A stretch of 32,934 nt of DNA from an uncultured Lachnospiraceae bacterium (GTDB lineage Bacteria; Bacillota; Clostridia; Lachnospirales; Lachnospiraceae). The translations under genes and the position numbers were made by a program. The DNA is taken from positions 1 through 32,934 of the forward strand of contig CAJUJP010000036.1 in NCBI GenBank assembly GCA_910586615.1. The letters are read 5' to 3'. Shown here piece by piece: positions 15,801 through 22,738 of this stretch. The notes beneath the pieces were generated by a model that saw nothing but the letters and a program-made list of their open reading frames with translations, did no database searches and was not told the DNA's origin. Each line of letters begins with the position of its first letter. The stretch's first letter is position 1.

Positions 15801-15970
15801 TCGTTTTACAGCTCAATCCCACTTGTCATATATCTGTATATTGTTTGTAACCACGTTACCAATGATGCACACAAAATGCCTGAATCACATTATGCCGTCT
15901 GTATGTCCCGCCAAACCTCGCATAGAAAGATTTATGCCTGCAGAATCACATTCATTCCCGGCTGCTGCAA

Positions 15971-17176
15971 TTATTTCAAATAATTCCACGGACTCACATA
16001 GCTTCCGTTCAGGCGCACACTGAAATGAAGATGGTTACCCGTGGACCGCCCCGTGCTGCCCACCGCCGCAATCTTCTGCCCTTTGGTCACCGACTGTCCT
16101 TTGGAGACATTCAATGCGGAACAGTGCATATAAATCGTATACAATCCGCTTCCGTGGTCTATCATGACATAATTGCCCATGGATGCATTGTAAGTGGCCG
16201 CCACCACATCACCATCGTAAGCCGCCAGTATCGCCGAACCGCCCGGCGCCGCCATATCCAGCCCGTTATGGAACTGCTGTGTTCCCAGAATCGGATGAAT
16301 CCGGTTGCCGTATTCGTCAGATATCCTTTTGTAACCCGGACAGGGCCAGGCAAACATACCGCCGTTATAGACTCTTGCCTGCGCATTCTCCGCTTCGAGC
16401 CTTGCCTTTTCCTCTGCGACCGCTTTCTCTAATGCGGCAATCTCCGCATTCTCCTGGGCGATCATGGCTTCATACTCCCGGATCGCTGCCTCTTTCGCTG
16501 AAATGTCATCGGATACTACATCAATCCTGGCCTGTTTCTCATCAATCAAGGCACTGACACTGGCCTCCTCCTCTTCCACGGCAGCCTTCGCCACATCCAG
16601 TTTCTCCTTCTCTGCTTCCAGCTGTTCCTTACATAGCTGCACCATCTCCTTGATCTGCACATACTCTTCCAGTTTGTTCTTATCATACCGGGACAGTGCC
16701 TCTATGTAATCTGCCTTATTTGCCATATCAGCAAATCCCTCCGAAGAAAAAAGCAGTTCCAGATAAAGGGTGTCGCCTTTCTCATACATAAATCTGATCC
16801 GCCTCTTCATTGCCTCATACTGATCTTCCTGCTGCCTGACAGCCTCATTCAGTTCCTCAGTCGTCTCCTGAATCTGCGTTTCCGTTTCTGCAATCATTGT
16901 ATTATATTGTGCAATCTTATCCTGTATGCCGCTCAGTTCACTGTCAAGCTGTGCCACATAGGCTGCCAGGTCACTCTTGGATTTTTCCAGCTCTTTTTTG
17001 ACAGCCTCCACATCCGTCAGATCGGATTTTAACCCGGAGACTTCTTTTTTCGCCTTCTCGATCTCTTTCTCCTTCTCACGAATGCTTTCGTTTGTAACAG
17101 CATGAGCAGGTTCTGAATGAGTAAACACGATAACGGCAGTGAGCAGCAGACATATTACTTTCTTCCAATGCTTCAT
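15971..17176 (-). CDS. EnvC-like murein hydrolase/activator, coiled coil plus M23 domain
   Basis: It is an exported peptidoglycan-acting protein, probably controlled by the adjacent FtsEX. The signal peptide is at about 1-26 (KKVICLLLTAVIVFTHSEPAHA). A long charged coiled coil follows (about 30-265), then an M23/LytM domain (about 273-401). The zinc-site residues appear intact: His303 and Asp307 in HNGLD, His351 in YMHC, and His382/His384 in HLHF. Unlike E. coli EnvC, which has lost them, this is likely an active endopeptidase, comparable in architecture to FtsEX-dependent hydrolases of Firmicutes. The RBS is AAGGAA. It starts 12 bp after ftsX, so coupling of synthesis is likely. Confidence 0.92.
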   Translation of the reverse strand: MKHWKKVICLLLTAVIVFTHSEPAHAVTNESIREKEKEIEKAKKEVSGLKSDLTDVEAVKKELEKSKSDLAAYVAQLDSELSGIQDKIAQYNTMIAETETQIQETTEELNEAVRQQEDQYEAMKRRIRFMYEKGDTLYLELLFSSEGFADMANKADYIEALSRYDKNKLEEYVQIKEMVQLCKEQLEAEKEKLDVAKAAVEEEEASVSALIDEKQARIDVVSDDISAKEAAIREYEAMIAQENAEIAALEKAVAEEKARLEAENAQARVYNGGMFAWPCPGYKRISDEYGNRIHPILGTQQFHNGLDMAAPGGSAILAAYDGDVVAATYNASMGNYVMIDHGSGLYTIYMHCSALNVSKGQSVTKGQKIAAVGSTGRSTGNHLHFSVRLNGSYVSPWNYLK

Positions 17177-17188
17177 ATGCGTTCCTTA

Positions 17189-18085
17189 TTATACTCTCAA
17201 GTGCTTTCTGACTGTGACGATACTGCCTAAAAATCCGATACCCACGCCAATGCCCAGAGATACCGGCGTCAGCACGTTGAAAATCTCCTTCACCGTCAGG
17301 AAACTGAGCAGTGAAGACAGCATCTCAAATCTTGTTGTCATATATTCCATCACGATATTATACATGCCATAAATAATCCCCAGCGGAATCGACGCACCCA
17401 CCAGTCCGATCATCATACCTTCTATAACAAAGGGCGATCTGACAAAAAAGTCCGTGGCGCCAATATATTTCATGATATTAATCTCTTCTTTGCGGACGGA
17501 AATACCGATCATGACCGTATTACTGATCAGGAACACAGATACTGCAAACAGGATCACAATAATACCCACCGATACATACGCGATCAGCGCATTCACTCCG
17601 GTCAGCGTCGTCGCCACCAGTTCCGACCGGTTCACCATCCTGACCCCGTCAATGGATTCCAGGTAAGTCACCAGTGCCGACTGCATGGATACATCATTCA
17701 GATAAATTTCGTAATTTGCGGAATTAGCCAGCGGATTTTCCGTAAAGCCGTCCGCATAATCTCCCAGATAGTCCTGTTTAAAAGTTTCCCAGGCCTCCTC
17801 CGCAGATACAAAATGAACATCGGAAACCTCCGTCCGCTTCAGGATCATATCTCCGATCTCCTGGATCCGCGTATCTTCCAGGCCGTCATCAAAAAAGACA
17901 TACACCGCCACGCCCTGCTGCGCATTCTTAACAATATGCTGGAAATTCATGACAATGGCATAGAACAGGCCAAACAAAAACAGACAGGCGCTGATCGTGG
18001 CAATGGATGCCAGCGTAAACCATTTATTCCTGAAAAGGTTGCGGATACCTTGTCTGAGTGTGTAGAAAAAGCTGTTAATCCTCAT
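17189..18085 (-). CDS. ftsX: Cell division ABC transporter permease FtsX
   Basis: FtsX is the membrane subunit of FtsEX, which transmits ATP hydrolysis to a peptidoglycan hydrolase outside the membrane. The 298 residues have the family topology: TM1 at about 21-45, an extracellular loop at about 46-165 (the hydrolase-docking region, with VYVFFDDGLED and VHFVSAEEAWETFKQDY), then TM2 about 168-200, TM3 about 212-243 and TM4 about 272-295. It overlaps ftsE by 11 bp, with a GGGGGG RBS inside the ftsE end. The neighbouring EnvC-like gene is the expected partner. Confidence 0.95.
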   Translation of the reverse strand: MRINSFFYTLRQGIRNLFRNKWFTLASIATISACLFLFGLFYAIVMNFQHIVKNAQQGVAVYVFFDDGLEDTRIQEIGDMILKRTEVSDVHFVSAEEAWETFKQDYLGDYADGFTENPLANSANYEIYLNDVSMQSALVTYLESIDGVRMVNRSELVATTLTGVNALIAYVSVGIIVILFAVSVFLISNTVMIGISVRKEEINIMKYIGATDFFVRSPFVIEGMMIGLVGASIPLGIIYGMYNIVMEYMTTRFEMLSSLLSFLTVKEIFNVLTPVSLGIGVGIGFLGSIVTVRKHLRV

Positions 18086-18806
18086 CGATATATCCCCCCT
18101 TTTCCTCGTCGCTTATGATCACGCCTCTGCGCAGTGTGACAACACGTTTCTGCATTGCATTGACGATCTCTCTGTTGTGCGTGACAACGATAACGGTTGT
18201 TCCGTTTTCATGGATCTGCTCCAACAGTTTCATGATCTCCCAGGAATTCTTCGGATCCAGATTTCCTGTAGGCTCATCCGCCAGAAGAACGGTAGGCTTA
18301 TTGACCAGTGCCCGGGCAAGCGCCACACGCTGCTGCTCCCCGCCGGACAACTGCTTCGGCTTCGCTTTATATTTACCGGCAAGACCTACGATAGCCAGAA
18401 TACTGGGGACATTCTTCTTAATCTCTTTGTTGGACTTCTGAACGATCCTCTGGGCAAAAGCCACATTTTCGTACACATTTCTGTCTTTTAAAAGCCGGAA
18501 ATCCTGGAATACGACGCCCAGATTCCTTCTGAATTTCGGTATCTTTCTGTGCTTGATTTTAGACAGATCGTATCCCATCACATTAATGTATCCGCTTGTA
18601 ATGGTCAACTCCCGGAGCAGCAGCTTGATCAGGGTGGATTTCCCGGAACCGCTGTCTCCTACAATGAAAACAAACTCTCCTCTGTTGATATGCAGGTTCA
18701 CATCCTTCAGCGCCGGTGCGCCGGTGGAGTACGCTTTACACACGTTCGTAAGTGTGATGATCTCGTTACCTGCAGCCGTGTTTCTCTTCTTTCTTCTTTC
18801 CGCCAC
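18075..18806 (-). CDS. ftsE: Cell division ATP-binding protein FtsE
   Basis: FtsE is the ABC ATPase of the FtsEX complex at the inner membrane face. Motifs are complete: Walker A GDSGSGKSTLIKLL, Q-loop VFQDFRLL, signature LSGGEQQRVALARAL, Walker B VLLADEPTGNLDP and switch histidine VVTHNRE. The GTG at 18806 (VAERRKKRN) is chosen because AGGAGTG lies 6 bp upstream; the frame extends three codons further to another GTG that has no room for an RBS. The N-terminus is about 15 residues longer and more basic than in many FtsE proteins. It sits 23 bp after the regulator gene. Confidence 0.95.
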   Translation of the reverse strand: MAERRKKRNTAAGNEIITLTNVCKAYSTGAPALKDVNLHINRGEFVFIVGDSGSGKSTLIKLLLRELTITSGYINVMGYDLSKIKHRKIPKFRRNLGVVFQDFRLLKDRNVYENVAFAQRIVQKSNKEIKKNVPSILAIVGLAGKYKAKPKQLSGGEQQRVALARALVNKPTVLLADEPTGNLDPKNSWEIMKLLEQIHENGTTVIVVTHNREIVNAMQKRVVTLRRGVIISDEEKGGYIDED

Positions 18807-18829
18807 GTTGTTCACTCCTATGTTTCTCT

Positions 18830-19918
18830 TTAATACTCAAAATTCTCCATGTATTTCATATATTTTACCACCATCAATGCGATCTTGAAGGTAATCGCAT
18901 CCTCGAATACCCGCAGGTCAAGTCCTGTGCTCTTCTGCAGCTTATCCAGGCGGTATACCAGTGTATTACGATGGATGAATAACTGTCTGGAAGTCTCCGA
19001 CACATTCAGGGAATTTTCAAAAAACTTGTTGATCGTCGTGAGCGTCTCCTCGTCAAAATCATCCGGACTCTTGCCATCAAAAATCTCCTTGATGAACATC
19101 TTGCAGAGTGGAATCGGCAATTGATAGATCAGACGTCCGATCCCCAGTTCGCTGTAGGCGATCACATCCCTCTCACTAAAGAATATCTTGCCCACATCCA
19201 GGGCCATCTTCGCTTCTTTATAAGAGCGGCTCACTTCCTTGATCTCACCTACCGTAGTGCCGTAAGCGATCCTGACATTCCTGTAATTCTCCTTATCCAG
19301 AAATGCAACGATGCCGTCCGCCGCCCGGCTGATCTCCTTCACGCTGTCACCTTCGGACAGATCCTTCACCACGATCACGTTGTTCTCATCCACGGCAGTA
19401 ATGAAATCCTTACTGTTGCTGCCGCAATACGTGCGCATTGTCTCCAGCACATTGCTGTCCTTGGCGTTATCCGTCTCAATGATCAGCGCTACACGCTTCA
19501 CATCCGTCTGAATATGTAATTTTTTGGCACGGCTGTAGATATCCACCAAAAGCAGATTATCCAAAAGCAGATTCTTAATAAAATTATCCTTATCAAACCG
19601 CTCCTTATACGCCACAAGCAGATTCTGGATCTGGAATGCGACCATCTTGCCCACCATGTACACATCCTCGCCGACACCGCCGGCAAGCAGGATATATTCC
19701 AGCTGCTGTTCATCAAAAATCTTAAAATACTGATAGCCCTGTATCTCCTGGGAATCCGCCGGCGATTTCGCAAATTCTGCCGCCGGCTTACCGCACTTCT
19801 CCATCTCATCCGCCGTCATTGCCACTGCCTTGCCGTCAATGTCCATAACACACAGCTCTACTCTTGCAATTGATTTCAAGCCTTCTATCGTATTCTGTAA
19901 AATCTGATTTGAAATCAT
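18830..19918 (-). CDS. PucR/CdaR-type transcriptional regulator upstream of ftsEX
   Basis: This is a 362-aa DNA-binding regulator. The C-terminal 60 residues are a PucR-type helix-turn-helix (NVSETSRQLFIHRNTLVYRLDKLQKSTGLD), as in sugar-diacid regulators. The middle has the degenerate GGDEF-like region typical of that family (RIAYGTTVGEIKEVSRSYKEAKMALD). The N-terminal 120 residues resemble a small ligand-sensing domain (SIARVELCVMDIDGKAVAMT). A true sugar-diacid function is unlikely because no uptake or catabolic genes are near. Being the first gene of the ftsE-ftsX-hydrolase-protease operon suggests an envelope-related signal. Minus-strand TGTTATAAT at 19990-19982 is a plausible extended -10 promoter. 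RBS AGGGGTGGGG. Confidence 0.8.
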   Translation of the reverse strand: MISNQILQNTIEGLKSIARVELCVMDIDGKAVAMTADEMEKCGKPAAEFAKSPADSQEIQGYQYFKIFDEQQLEYILLAGGVGEDVYMVGKMVAFQIQNLLVAYKERFDKDNFIKNLLLDNLLLVDIYSRAKKLHIQTDVKRVALIIETDNAKDSNVLETMRTYCGSNSKDFITAVDENNVIVVKDLSEGDSVKEISRAADGIVAFLDKENYRNVRIAYGTTVGEIKEVSRSYKEAKMALDVGKIFFSERDVIAYSELGIGRLIYQLPIPLCKMFIKEIFDGKSPDDFDEETLTTINKFFENSLNVSETSRQLFIHRNTLVYRLDKLQKSTGLDLRVFEDAITFKIALMVVKYMKYMENFEY

Positions 19919-20309
19919 AACCCCACCCCTTGCTATTCTTTTAGCAAATTACACAATGTATGTAACCGCTAAATTCATCGAATTATAACATCCAGTATTC
20001 ATTTTAATATATATTTACAAATAAATCTACCTCAATTCGTGTCTTTTTTGTGTATTATTTTGCGTAATCCATGAATTTTACCATTTTCTGTCTTTAGACA
20101 ATTTATACAAATGCCAAACCACATACCCGCCTGCAGAATTCCCATGTGCCGGATGATGCCGAACCCTTTATATTCCGGCACCCGCCTGTTCTGCCGCTTC
20201 TGCCGATTATCGTCAAATGCCTCTCGCCATCCGGGCCACAGTATGCTATAATGCAGATATAATACGGAGTCCTGCCAGACAGGATGTCCGTAAGAGATGA
20301 GGTGATCAT
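19919..20309. other. Intergenic region between divergent regulator and yjfB-like gene
   Basis: This 391-bp stretch holds the likely extended -10 of the regulator (19982-19990, minus), the extended -10 of the yjfB-like gene (20244-20252, plus) and a short dyad TGCCGGA…TCCGGCA (20147-20180) with no U-tract. A minus-strand open frame across it has no RBS and no recognisable family. I see no convincing gene. Confidence 0.5.
20244..20252 (+). promoter_or_regulatory. Extended -10 for the yjfB-like gene
   Basis: TGCTATAAT at 20244-20252 is a good extended -10 with no clear -35 in front. A second TATAAT follows at 20258-20263. No sigma-D (motility) type element is evident. Confidence 0.45.
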
Positions 20310-20501
20310 ATGGACATAGCAGCATTATCTATGGCGATGTCAACCATCAACACACAAAGCGCGTACGGTGTAGCCATGTTGAGCAATTCTCTCGACCAGG
20401 CCTCCTCCACAGGTGACCAGATCGTGGGCATGATGGATGCCGCGGCCATGGAGTTATCCGTGAACCCGCATATCGGTTCCAACATTGATATCTCCGTCTG
20501 A
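20310..20501 (+). CDS. YjfB-family small protein (putative motility protein)
   Basis: This 63-aa protein begins MDIAALSMAMSTINTQSAYG, the hallmark of the YjfB family, described as a putative motility protein because B. subtilis yjfB is associated with the motility regulon. Its biochemical role is unknown. It has no signal peptide and no membrane helix; the composition (Ala, Ser, Met) suggests a small helical protein. The RBS is GAGGTGA, 5-6 bp upstream. It is monocistronic, bounded by its own promoter and a strong bidirectional terminator. No flagellar genes are in the window. Confidence 0.8.
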   Translation: MDIAALSMAMSTINTQSAYGVAMLSNSLDQASSTGDQIVGMMDAAAMELSVNPHIGSNIDISV

Positions 20502-20509
20502 TACGCGTC

Positions 20510-20600
20510 AAAAAAATCCCGATCCCGGAACCACATCTGGAATCTGCCGGTCTTTCGGCTTCTTTCCATCATCTGGAACCGGAATCGAGATTTTTTGTTT
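20510..20600. terminator. Bidirectional terminator between yjfB-like and cvfB-like genes
   Basis: AAAAAATC, CGAT and CCGG at 20510-20526 pair with CCGG, ATCG and GATTTTTT at 20579-20596, forming a long stem with A-runs on one side and T-runs on the other. It therefore works for the plus-strand gene ending at 20501 and for the minus-strand gene ending at 20615. Confidence 0.85.
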
Positions 20601-20614
20601 TTCCACAGAATTCT

Positions 20615-21460
20615 TTACCCGCGGGAATCAACTGCCCTGATCGCACGCTCCGTAATCTCTATCTTACCTGTCTTGAGCAGATGCCCTACCGCACGTTTGA
20701 ATTCATTCTTGCTCATCTGTGTCTCCCGCCTGATCACTTCCGGCGATGCCTTATCCGTAAATGGAAGGGCTCCGTCAAAACTGTCTATGATCTCCAGGAT
20801 CCGCTCCGCGTCTTTCTCAATCTGCAGATAGGCTTTCTCACGGATGCTCAAATCAAGCTTCCCGTCCTCTTTCACCGCCGTGACCCTGGCCTCTATACGG
20901 TCGCCGATGCGAACCGCCCCGTACAGTTCTTTCTTCGGAATAAGCCCTGAGTATTTATCATCCACCGCCACAAACGCTCCGAAATTCTGGCTGATTTCAT
21001 ACACTGTGCCGCTGACTCTGTCATCTTTTCCATAAGAGCTTCCCGTGGACAGATAGGGATAGACATTCATGGTGGCACACAGCCTGTCACTCTTATCAAT
21101 GTAAAGCGCCGCCAGGCATTCCTCTCCTTCCGATACCTTTCTTGTCTGCTCTTTAAAAGGCAGAAGCAGATCCTTCTCAAGCCCCCATTCGAGGAACGCT
21201 CCCACCGAGGTCACCTGGGCCACCCGCAGCCTTGCCACACCATGCAGTGTAAGCTGCGGCATGTTGACCGTGGCAATCAGCCGGTCGTTGGAATCACGAT
21301 AGACAAAGACTTCTATCTCATCACTGGGTTCCGCGTGCTCCGGCACCTGCTTCTTCGGCAGCAAAACCCTGACTTCCTGATCAGCACCGTCGTACAGGTA
21401 CACGCCAAACTCCACCTTTTTTAAAATCTGTAATGTCTGGATCTCTCCCAAACGTATCAT
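20615..21460 (-). CDS. cvfB: CvfB-like S1 RNA-binding protein
   Basis: A 281-aa protein of the CvfB/YitL family, made of S1-like OB folds followed by a C-terminal winged helix. It has an N-terminal OB-like region (GVYLYDGADQEVRVLLPKKQVP), S1 repeats at about 75-130 (VTSVGAFLEWGLEKDLLLPFKEQ) and 145-215 (GTVYEISQNFGAFVAVDDKYSGLIPKKEL), and a helical end (MSKNEFKRAVGHLLKTGKIEI). In staphylococci CvfB binds RNA and affects virulence gene expression; elsewhere the role is unclear. RBS GGAGG. It lies 96 bp downstream of the thioesterase gene, possibly co-transcribed. Confidence 0.9.
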   Translation of the reverse strand: MIRLGEIQTLQILKKVEFGVYLYDGADQEVRVLLPKKQVPEHAEPSDEIEVFVYRDSNDRLIATVNMPQLTLHGVARLRVAQVTSVGAFLEWGLEKDLLLPFKEQTRKVSEGEECLAALYIDKSDRLCATMNVYPYLSTGSSYGKDDRVSGTVYEISQNFGAFVAVDDKYSGLIPKKELYGAVRIGDRIEARVTAVKEDGKLDLSIREKAYLQIEKDAERILEIIDSFDGALPFTDKASPEVIRRETQMSKNEFKRAVGHLLKTGKIEITERAIRAVDSRG

Positions 21461-21556
21461 ATGTTATGTCCTCCGTTTCCAAATCACGGTCCGTCACACT
21501 TCCGGCACACACTCTTTCACGCCGTTTTTCCGTATATCCGTACTGTTCTTTCACAT

Positions 21557-22270
21557 TTACGCCTTAGCCAGCTCCACAATGCAGTAAGGTCTGCCGTCTT
21601 CCCTGTTCAGTGAAACCGTATACAGTGTGCCGGCCTCATTCACTGCCGCCACGGGACTGATCACATCATCCAGCACGGCCTGATTCTTATATTCCACCCG
21701 AAGCTGTCTCACTTCAAATCCTTCCGGTACATATTCCATGGCCATGCGCACATACTGGCCGTTGTTCACATGTTTATTGGTATCCAGATGATGGGGACGC
21801 ACCACAAAGGGCTCCATAGCCTGTCCGTTTCCCGGAACGCTGATCTTACGGGGCGCATATTCCATCGGATATTTATCTGACAGCACATACCCCGCCAGCA
21901 TCTGCTCATTAGGCCTGGCCGGCATCATCTTCACGGTATCCATCAGACTCCAGATAGAATTGGCGTAAGCCAGAACCTCTCCCTCTTTCGTCCTCATCTC
22001 GAAATTACGGCATCCCACAAATCCTTTAAAATCATAGGGTGCCGTACCGATCACGATCCGCTCGCACAGGTGAGGATATCTGTTGACACAAATCTGCCAT
22101 GCCGACAGCAGCCATACCTGATGCAGTCCGTTAAAATAATCCACGCCCAGCCCGATATCTTCCGAATGAAATGTGGAACAGTCCTGAAAATAATCCAGAA
22201 GGGATTCCAGAGTCATATTCCCGTCCACACCTACTTCGCTGTAGCGCACTCTGCTGTCAAATGTATACAT
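21557..22270 (-). CDS. Acyl-ACP thioesterase
   Basis: It hydrolyses acyl-ACP to free fatty acid and ACP. At 237 aa it contains two hot-dog folds as in plant FatA/FatB and bacterial homologues. Fold 1 has YSEVGVDGNMTLESLLDYFQDCSTFHSEDIG. Fold 2 has HLDTNKHVNNGQYVRMAMEY, with the Asn/His catalytic segment (NKHVNNGQY). The start MYTFDSRVRYSE is chosen because AGGAAAGAAGGCGGG precedes it and because the longer frame would run through the tRNA terminator at 22294-22323. No signal peptide. In Firmicutes such enzymes tune membrane fatty acid release; its exact chain length preference cannot be read from sequence. Confidence 0.9.
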   Translation of the reverse strand: MYTFDSRVRYSEVGVDGNMTLESLLDYFQDCSTFHSEDIGLGVDYFNGLHQVWLLSAWQICVNRYPHLCERIVIGTAPYDFKGFVGCRNFEMRTKEGEVLAYANSIWSLMDTVKMMPARPNEQMLAGYVLSDKYPMEYAPRKISVPGNGQAMEPFVVRPHHLDTNKHVNNGQYVRMAMEYVPEGFEVRQLRVEYKNQAVLDDVISPVAAVNEAGTLYTVSLNREDGRPYCIVELAKA

Positions 22271-22293
22271 TTCCCGCCTTCTTTCCTGTGAAA

Positions 22294-22323
22294 CAAAAAT
22301 ACTCGGCTGATTACTCAGCCGAG
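22294..22323 (-). terminator. Terminator of tRNA-Gln
   Basis: Minus-strand CTCGGCTGA and TCAGCCGAG (22323-22302) form a perfect 9-bp stem with the loop GTAA, followed by TATTTTTG. It starts 8 bp after the tRNA 3' end. Confidence 0.85.
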
Positions 22324-22331
22324 CCTGCAAA

Positions 22332-22403
22332 CTGGGCTACAAGGATTCGAACCTTGAAATGACGGAGTCAGAGTCCGTTGCCTTACCGTTTGGCGATAGC
22401 CCA
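22332..22403 (-). tRNA. tRNA-Gln (anticodon CUG)
   Basis: A complete 72-nt cloverleaf: acceptor TGGGCTA/TAGCCCA with discriminator G, anticodon stem-loop ACGGA-CTCTGAC-TCCGT giving anticodon CTG, and T-arm with GGTTCGAATCC. The CCA end is not encoded. It reads the glutamine codon CAG. It has its own promoter and terminator. Confidence 0.96.
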
Positions 22404-22416
22404 TCAACAATTAAGG

Positions 22417-22445
22417 ATTATAAATGATATTATTCCATTTGGCAA
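22417..22445 (-). promoter_or_regulatory. Promoter of tRNA-Gln
   Basis: TTGCCA at 22445-22440 and a perfect TATAAT at 22422-22417 on the minus strand, spaced by 17 bp. The start falls about 7 bp before the mature tRNA end. Confidence 0.8.
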
Positions 22446-22448
22446 GAG

Positions 22449-22500
22449 TTTTTATGAAATTTTTTCAAATTTTTTTACAATTTTTTTGTGTGATTTTTTT
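22449..22500 (-). promoter_or_regulatory. Phased A-tracts upstream of the tRNA-Gln promoter
   Basis: On the minus strand five A-runs of 5-7 bases occupy 22449-22453, 22460-22465, 22470-22476, 22481-22487 and 22494-22500. Their starts are spaced 11, 10, 11 and 13 bp, close to one helical turn. This predicts intrinsically curved DNA and an UP-element-like activator directly behind the -35 box. The stretch from 22501 to 22600 is pyrimidine-rich on the plus strand and otherwise holds nothing I recognise. Confidence 0.7.
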
Positions 22501-22601
22501 ACGTCTCTTTCCTCCTTCTAACATGCCTGTTTCCTGCCATTGTTTTTTCTTTTTTCTTTCAATATATTCCTTATGTTCCTTTTTTCTTTTCACCATAAAT
22601 G

Positions 22602-22682
22602 AAAAAGACACCCCGATGAACAGGCCTCAAATAATCAGTTTTTCAACCTGACTTTCAAGGCCGTCCATTCCGGTGTCTTTTC
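22602..22682 (-). terminator. Long terminator hairpin after glnN2
   Basis: AAAAGACACC pairs with GGTGTCTTTT at the base (22603-22612 with 22672-22681). ATG/CAT and GGCC/GGCC pairs continue inside, with a small terminal hairpin. Read from glnN2 on the minus strand it ends in TTTTTCATTT. It is unusually long for an intrinsic terminator. Confidence 0.75.
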
Positions 22683-22738
22683 CAGATCTTCTTAGTTAAC
22701 AACGTTAAAAATTTTGTATTGTAATGTGCAGGAGCTTT

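Noticed and set aside
20032..20325. 97-codon minus-strand frame upstream of the ftsEX-linked regulator
   Set aside because: It runs through the promoter and RBS of the yjfB-like gene, lacks an RBS and matches no family I know.
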